From assembly GCF_036688685.1 (NCBI RefSeq), contig NZ_JAQQPS010000003.1, positions 124,001 to 188,000 on the forward strand: DNA of 64,000 nt, given 5' to 3'. Position 1 is the stretch's first letter. Each line of letters starts with the position of its first letter. Below, piece after piece: positions 60,348 through 64,000 of the stretch. The DNA comes from JALYUM01 sp036688685 (GTDB taxonomy: Bacteria > Pseudomonadota > Gammaproteobacteria > Burkholderiales > Burkholderiaceae_D). The notes below the pieces were generated by a model that searched no databases, was not told where the DNA came from, and saw nothing but the letters and a program-made list of their open reading frames with translations. Position numbers and translations under genes: made by a program.

Positions 60348-61304
60348 CTAGCGCGGAATCAGGACCTTGCCAATCACATGAATCACGCCATTGACTGCCC
60401 GTACATCCGTTGCCAGGATGCTGGCCGCGCTGGTGGTGGTATCGGTGATGGTGAGATTGCTGTTGATGGTGATCGTCTGCGCCGCGACGGTGGCGCCGTC
60501 CAGCGTTTTGGTGTCGAGCGTGGCAATGGGGGTACCGAATGGGATCGCGCTCGACAGCACCTGACCCGACAGGACATGATAGGTCAGCACCGAAGTGAGC
60601 TGCGCTGTCGTCAAACCTTGCGGCGCAGCGGCGAACGCCGTGTTGACTGGCGCAAACACCGTGAATGGGCCGGCGCCGCTGAGGGTGGGCGCCAGACCAG
60701 TGGCAACGACAGCGCCAACAAGCGAACTGAAGGTTGCCGGATTGGCCTGCGCCATCTGGACGACATTGAGCACACCTGGCGGCACCAGCACTTTGTCCAC
60801 GGCGTGGATGACGCCATTATCGGCCCGCACATCTGCCGTTGTCACGGTTGCATCGGCCAACACGGCATCGGTGACGGCAATACCGGTGCCGGTTTTCAGC
60901 CGCACGGTGGCCGGCGCGCCCTCGAAGCGATAGCTCGTCTGCAGCGATGCACCCGCCGCCCGGAGGTCCGCGGCAGATTTGGTTCCGCTGACAACGTGGT
61001 ACTGCAATATTTTGCTCAGGTCTGAAGCCGGCAACGCGGTGACCAGCTCGCCGGCATTGGCAAAGCCCAGTTGCTTCGCCAGCGTGTCGAAGGCAGCATT
61101 GGTTGGCGCGAACACCGTCACATTGGCATTCTCCGCCTGCAGGGTTGCAGTAATACCCGCCTTGTCGGATGCCGCCAGCAGCGCCGTAAAGCCGCGTTGC
61201 TGCGCAACGGTCGCCAGATTACCGAAATCATCATCGCCACCGCCACAGCTGCTCGACAGGCCAGCCACGAACAAGATCGCGAACACGTGCCTCAAGAATT
61301 TCAT
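60348..61304 (-). CDS. Fasciclin (FAS1) domain lipoprotein, two repeats
   Basis: Surface or periplasmic adhesion-type protein. I start at the ATG at 61304 (MKFLRHVFAILFVAGLSSSC), with GGAGA nine bases upstream; 318 residues. Lipobox LSSSC (Cys about 20) then GGGDDD. Two FAS1 domains: about 30-165 (NVTVFAPTNAAFDTL, NGVIHAVDKVLVPP) and about 170-318 (FTVFAPVNTAFAA, NGVIHVIGKVLIPR). The Asp tract after the Cys may favour inner-membrane retention. Partner unknown. Confidence 0.92.
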   Translation of the reverse strand: MKFLRHVFAILFVAGLSSSCGGGDDDFGNLATVAQQRGFTALLAASDKAGITATLQAENANVTVFAPTNAAFDTLAKQLGFANAGELVTALPASDLSKILQYHVVSGTKSAADLRAAGASLQTSYRFEGAPATVRLKTGTGIAVTDAVLADATVTTADVRADNGVIHAVDKVLVPPGVLNVVQMAQANPATFSSLVGAVVATGLAPTLSGAGPFTVFAPVNTAFAAAPQGLTTAQLTSVLTYHVLSGQVLSSAIPFGTPIATLDTKTLDGATVAAQTITINSNLTITDTTTSAASILATDVRAVNGVIHVIGKVLIPR

Positions 61305-61487
61305 GATGCAGTCTCCTTCAATGTGTGAATTTGTTCGACTACGAGCCGCTCCTTGAAGTTCAGTTCCGATTGGTCGCCAGGCGGGGCGCACTGACGCTTG
61401 TCAAGATGTGTCACTGTCAGCCACGCTTGCGTATTTGCCGCGCCGGCAAGCCAGCACCGCGGTCGCGCTTCGCGGTCACCTCACCCC
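61305..61487. other. Upstream region of the fasciclin gene
   Basis: With the adjacent repeat this makes about 480 bases without a gene (61305-61785). It should hold the fasciclin promoter on the minus strand and possibly a gpx promoter on the plus strand further right; I cannot assign clear elements. Confidence 0.35.
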
Positions 61488-61648
61488 CGACGTCGTCGCG
61501 GCGAAGGCTGGGAACCATGCAGAGCCGGCACACGCCCAGCTTGATTCGTCACGTGAGCAGGCCAAGGCCATCAATACGCGTCGTGTTTCAATCGACGACG
61601 CGATGCCTGAATCTCAGTATGGGTCCCGACTTTCGTCGGGATGACGTT
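61488..61648. repeat. REP-like inverted repeat element, copy 3
   Basis: Right arm CAGTATGGGTCCCGACTTTC onward (61615-61648) is the exact reverse complement of 52255-52288 over 34 bases. The left part (about 61488-61520: CGTCGTCGCGGCGAAGGCTG then GGAACCATGC) is a degenerate opposite arm. A separate hairpin repeat (61578-61601, GCGTCGTGTTTCAATCGACG then ACGC) sits inside, and has a relative at 32245-32272. Confidence 0.7.
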
Positions 61649-61785
61649 CATGCGCCGACCATGAAAGCTGGCCTCGCCGGAAACGAAACACGTCCCCTGC
61701 AGCGTTGCCAGAATAACCCACAGTCGGTTAAGCTGATCTTCCGAGCCGCGCGATCGATTGCCGGCCAACGCACTGCAAGGTACGC

Positions 61786-62274
61786 ATGACCCAGAACGTG
61801 TTCGACTTCACCGCCAATGGCCTCGACGGCCAGCCCATCGAACTGTCGCGCTACCGAGGGCACGTCTTACTGATCGTGAACACCGCCAGCGCCTGCGGGT
61901 TCACGCCGCAGTACCAGGGCCTCGAACAGCTCTACAAGGAAGACGCGGGCAGGGGCCTGGTGGTGCTGGGTTTTCCATGCAACCAGTTCGGCAAGCAGGA
62001 ACCGGGCGACGCGAGTGCGATCGGCGCCTTCTGCGAAAAGAACTACGGCGTGACGTTTCCGCTGTTTGAAAAAATCGATGTGAATGGCAGCGACGCGCAC
62101 CCGCTGTTCAAGCACATCGAACACGCCGCGCCGGGCGTGCTGGGCACGGAATTCATCAAATGGAATTTCACCAAATTCCTGATCCGCAAGGATGGCACGG
62201 TGTTCAAGCGCTACGCGCCCACCACCAAACCGGAAGACATGCGCGCCGATATCAGCGCGTTGCTGGCCGAATAA
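61786..62274 (+). CDS. Glutathione peroxidase family protein (Cys type)
   Basis: Thiol peroxidase of the GPx/BsaA family reducing hydroperoxides, often with thioredoxin in bacteria. The 162-residue protein has VNTASACGFTPQY with peroxidatic Cys (about 37) instead of selenocysteine, LGFPCNQFGKQEPG (Gln, and a likely resolving Cys, about 62-75) and IKWNFTKFLI with the Trp/Asn of the catalytic tetrad (about 126-135). TAA is directly followed by the convergent kinase stop. Confidence 0.94.
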   Translation: MTQNVFDFTANGLDGQPIELSRYRGHVLLIVNTASACGFTPQYQGLEQLYKEDAGRGLVVLGFPCNQFGKQEPGDASAIGAFCEKNYGVTFPLFEKIDVNGSDAHPLFKHIEHAAPGVLGTEFIKWNFTKFLIRKDGTVFKRYAPTTKPEDMRADISALLAE

Positions 62275-64000
62275 TCAGGACGGTTCCAGCATCTGCTGCA
62301 CCCGCTCGAACATCGCATCGATCGAAAACGGCTTCGCAATCAGCGCCATGCCCGGTTCCAGGAAGCCGCCGGTGGTGGCCGCCAGTTCGGCATAGCCGGT
62401 CATGAACAACACCGGCAGATGCGGTAGGGTCAGGCGCGCGGCGTCGGCCACCTGGCGCCCGTTCAGGCCGGGCAGGCCGACGTCGGTGACCAGCAAGTCG
62501 ATCTGCGCGCCGCCGTCAAAGTGCGCTTGCGCTTCGATGCCATTGACCGCCACCAGCACCCGGTAGCCAGCCTCGCCGAACAAATCGCGCAGCATCTCCA
62601 GCACGGCCGGCTCGTCTTCCACCACCAGGATGGTCGCGCCGGCGCCATCGCGCGCTTGCACCACCGGCTGCGGCGGCGCGCCCGGCACGCCCGTGTCCAC
62701 GCTGGCGGGCAGGTAGATGCTGACCGTGGTGCCCTGGTCAAGCACGCTGTCGATGCTGGCGAAGCCGCCCGACTGACCGGCGAAGCCATATACCATCGAC
62801 AAGCCGAGCCCGGTGCCCTGTCCCAAGGGCTTGGTCGTGAAGAAGGGATCGAAGGCCTTGCCGGCCACGCCGGGCGCCATGCCCATGCCGGTGTCGCACA
62901 CCGACAGGCGCACGAACCAGCCCGGCGCCACGGCGCGGCGGCTGGCATCAAGCTGGCCGATCTCGACGCAGTCGCTGCGCAAGGTCAGCGTGCCGCCTGC
63001 GGGCATGGCATCGCGCGCATTGATGGCCAGGTTCAGCAGTGCGCTTTCGAGCTGGTTGGCGTCGCAATGGGTATGGCATGGCGTGTCACGCAGCGCCAGG
63101 TGCAGCGTGATGGTTTCGCCGGTGGTGCGCTGCAGCAGTTCGACCAGCGACAGCACCAGGGCATTGGTGTCGAGCAGTTGCGGATCGAGCGGCTGGCGCC
63201 GCGAAAACGCCAGCAGGCGGTGTGTCAGGGTCGCGGCACGCCGGGTCGAGCCAAGCGCCATCTCGATATACCGGGCCACATGCGCGTCGAGGCCCTTGCC
63301 CAAGCGCGCGCGCAATAATTCGAGCGGGCCCATCACGCCTTGCAGCATATTGTTGAAGTCGTGCGCGATGCCGCCGGTTAGCTGGCCCACCGCTTCCATT
63401 TTCTGGGCCTGACGCAGTTGCTGCTCCAGCACGCGCTGGCGCGTCATGTCCACGCCAACCCCGGTGCGGCGCACCGGCACACCCTGTTGGTCAAAATAAG
63501 TGTGGCCGCGCGAGAGCACGGTGCGGACCGAGCCGTCCGGATGGCAGATGCGGTATTCCAGCTCCAGGTCGCCCGGTTGCAGCAGGCCGCCCGCCATGGT
63601 GGCGCGCAACTGCGCCAGGTCGTCCGGGTGCACATTGGCCAGGAAACCGCTGCGCAGGATGCCGGCCGCGCCCTCCTGCGGGTCGATGCCGTACAGCTCG
63701 GAAACGCCGGCGTCGCAAAAGAAGCGGTCGCTGGCGGCGTCGTAAGTCCAGACGCCGACGCCCGAGACCGCCGACAGCGCCAGCCGTGCGAAATCGACCG
63801 AGTCGCGCAGCGCCGTTTCGCGCGCGCGTTCGTCGGTAATGTCGCGCCCGACGCAATAGATGAAGCCGTTCGACGGCACCGCGCTCCAGCTGATCAGCCG
63901 GTACTGCCCGGCGCTGGTGCGGAAGCGGTCTTCGAAACCTTCACTGGTTGCGCCTTGCGCCACGCGCTGCACTTCCAACTGTTTGCGTTCGGCATTGTCG
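62275..64000 (-). CDS. PAS-domain hybrid histidine kinase (partial, N-terminus outside window)
   Basis: Cytoplasmic-type sensor kinase, at least 575 residues visible; the frame stays open to base 64000, so the start is beyond the edge. From the visible N-terminus: end of one PAS/PAC (YRLISWSAVPSNGFIYCVGRDI), a second PAS (about 75-190 of the visible part; HPDDLAQLRATM, YRICHPDGSVRTVLSRG), HisKA with GGIAHDFNNMLQGV (phospho-His), ATPase with NLAINARDAMP and GTGLGLSMV, and a receiver with LLVTDVGLPGLNG (phospho-Asp). The HDFNN H-box marks the HPK4 class. Confidence 0.9.
   Translation of the reverse strand, partial: DNAERKQLEVQRVAQGATSEGFEDRFRTSAGQYRLISWSAVPSNGFIYCVGRDITDERARETALRDSVDFARLALSAVSGVGVWTYDAASDRFFCDAGVSELYGIDPQEGAAGILRSGFLANVHPDDLAQLRATMAGGLLQPGDLELEYRICHPDGSVRTVLSRGHTYFDQQGVPVRRTGVGVDMTRQRVLEQQLRQAQKMEAVGQLTGGIAHDFNNMLQGVMGPLELLRARLGKGLDAHVARYIEMALGSTRRAATLTHRLLAFSRRQPLDPQLLDTNALVLSLVELLQRTTGETITLHLALRDTPCHTHCDANQLESALLNLAINARDAMPAGGTLTLRSDCVEIGQLDASRRAVAPGWFVRLSVCDTGMGMAPGVAGKAFDPFFTTKPLGQGTGLGLSMVYGFAGQSGGFASIDSVLDQGTTVSIYLPASVDTGVPGAPPQPVVQARDGAGATILVVEDEPAVLEMLRDLFGEAGYRVLVAVNGIEAQAHFDGGAQIDLLVTDVGLPGLNGRQVADAARLTLPHLPVLFMTGYAELAATTGGFLEPGMALIAKPFSIDAMFERVQQMLEPS

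Overview
The window reads as a chromosomal segment of a high-GC betaproteobacterium, most likely Burkholderiales and probably Oxalobacteraceae (Massilia / Duganella / Janthinobacterium-like). This is inferred from gene content and order: a dcw cluster with MraZ boxes, ftsY-ftsE-ftsX-rpoH, an aa3 oxidase locus with its Cox11, SURF1, CtaA, CtaB and SCO factors plus DUF2970/DUF2909 small proteins, and pilT-pilU behind proC-yggS. No 16S gene or tRNA is present to settle the genus.

Layout. 1-12505 (minus): division and cell wall operon mraZ-rsmH-ftsL-ftsI-murE-murF-mraY-murD-ftsW-murG-murC, nearly all junctions overlapping by 1 or 4 bases; murC runs off the left edge. 12506-16535: housekeeping junction with accessory modules: four MraZ boxes, a Fic-domain protein with an operator-like repeat array, RNase P RNA (rnpB) and a RES/Xre toxin-antitoxin pair with a palindromic operator. 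16536-18270 (minus): three-lipoprotein operon (CsgG-like, DUF4810, DUF799). 18544-26212 (plus): a ThDP enzyme, a MerR-type regulator with a degenerate B12 domain, ftsY-ftsE-ftsX, rpoH preceded by a CIRCE element, and a small membrane protein. 26218-29922: CHASE/PAS hybrid histidine kinase. 30108-33953: small lipoprotein coupled to gamma-glutamyltranspeptidase, then a tandem pair of unknown exported paralogues.

34048-37157 (minus): tellurite/stress-type cluster DUF475 - TerD - AIM24 - TerD, divergent from an NhaR-like LysR regulator. 38226-40642: CorC/HlyC-type membrane protein and AI-2E-type transporter with overlapping stops. 40670-49659 (mostly minus): complete cytochrome aa3 oxidase locus, including a 35-codon gene between ctaD and ctaG and two CxxxC SCO-like proteins. 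50019-52229: SAM methyltransferase, comF, trmL. 52399-54085: heptose-1-phosphate adenylyltransferase and an orphan PilU-like ATPase. 54247-56481: oxyR-ubiA and a DUF883 protein. 56478-60268: proC-yggS divergent from pilT-pilU. The right end has a two-domain fasciclin lipoprotein, a Cys-type glutathione peroxidase and a PAS hybrid kinase running off the edge.

Most of the window is ordinary core genome. Items most worth follow-up are the Fic promoter repeat array, the RES/Xre pair abutting rnpB, CIRCE control of rpoH, the tandem exported paralogues with homogenised 3' halves, the TerD/AIM24/DUF475 cluster, and a REP-like repeat family with a 34-base exact inverted match between two copies. I see no CRISPR array, insertion sequence, prophage or clearly new multi-gene system.
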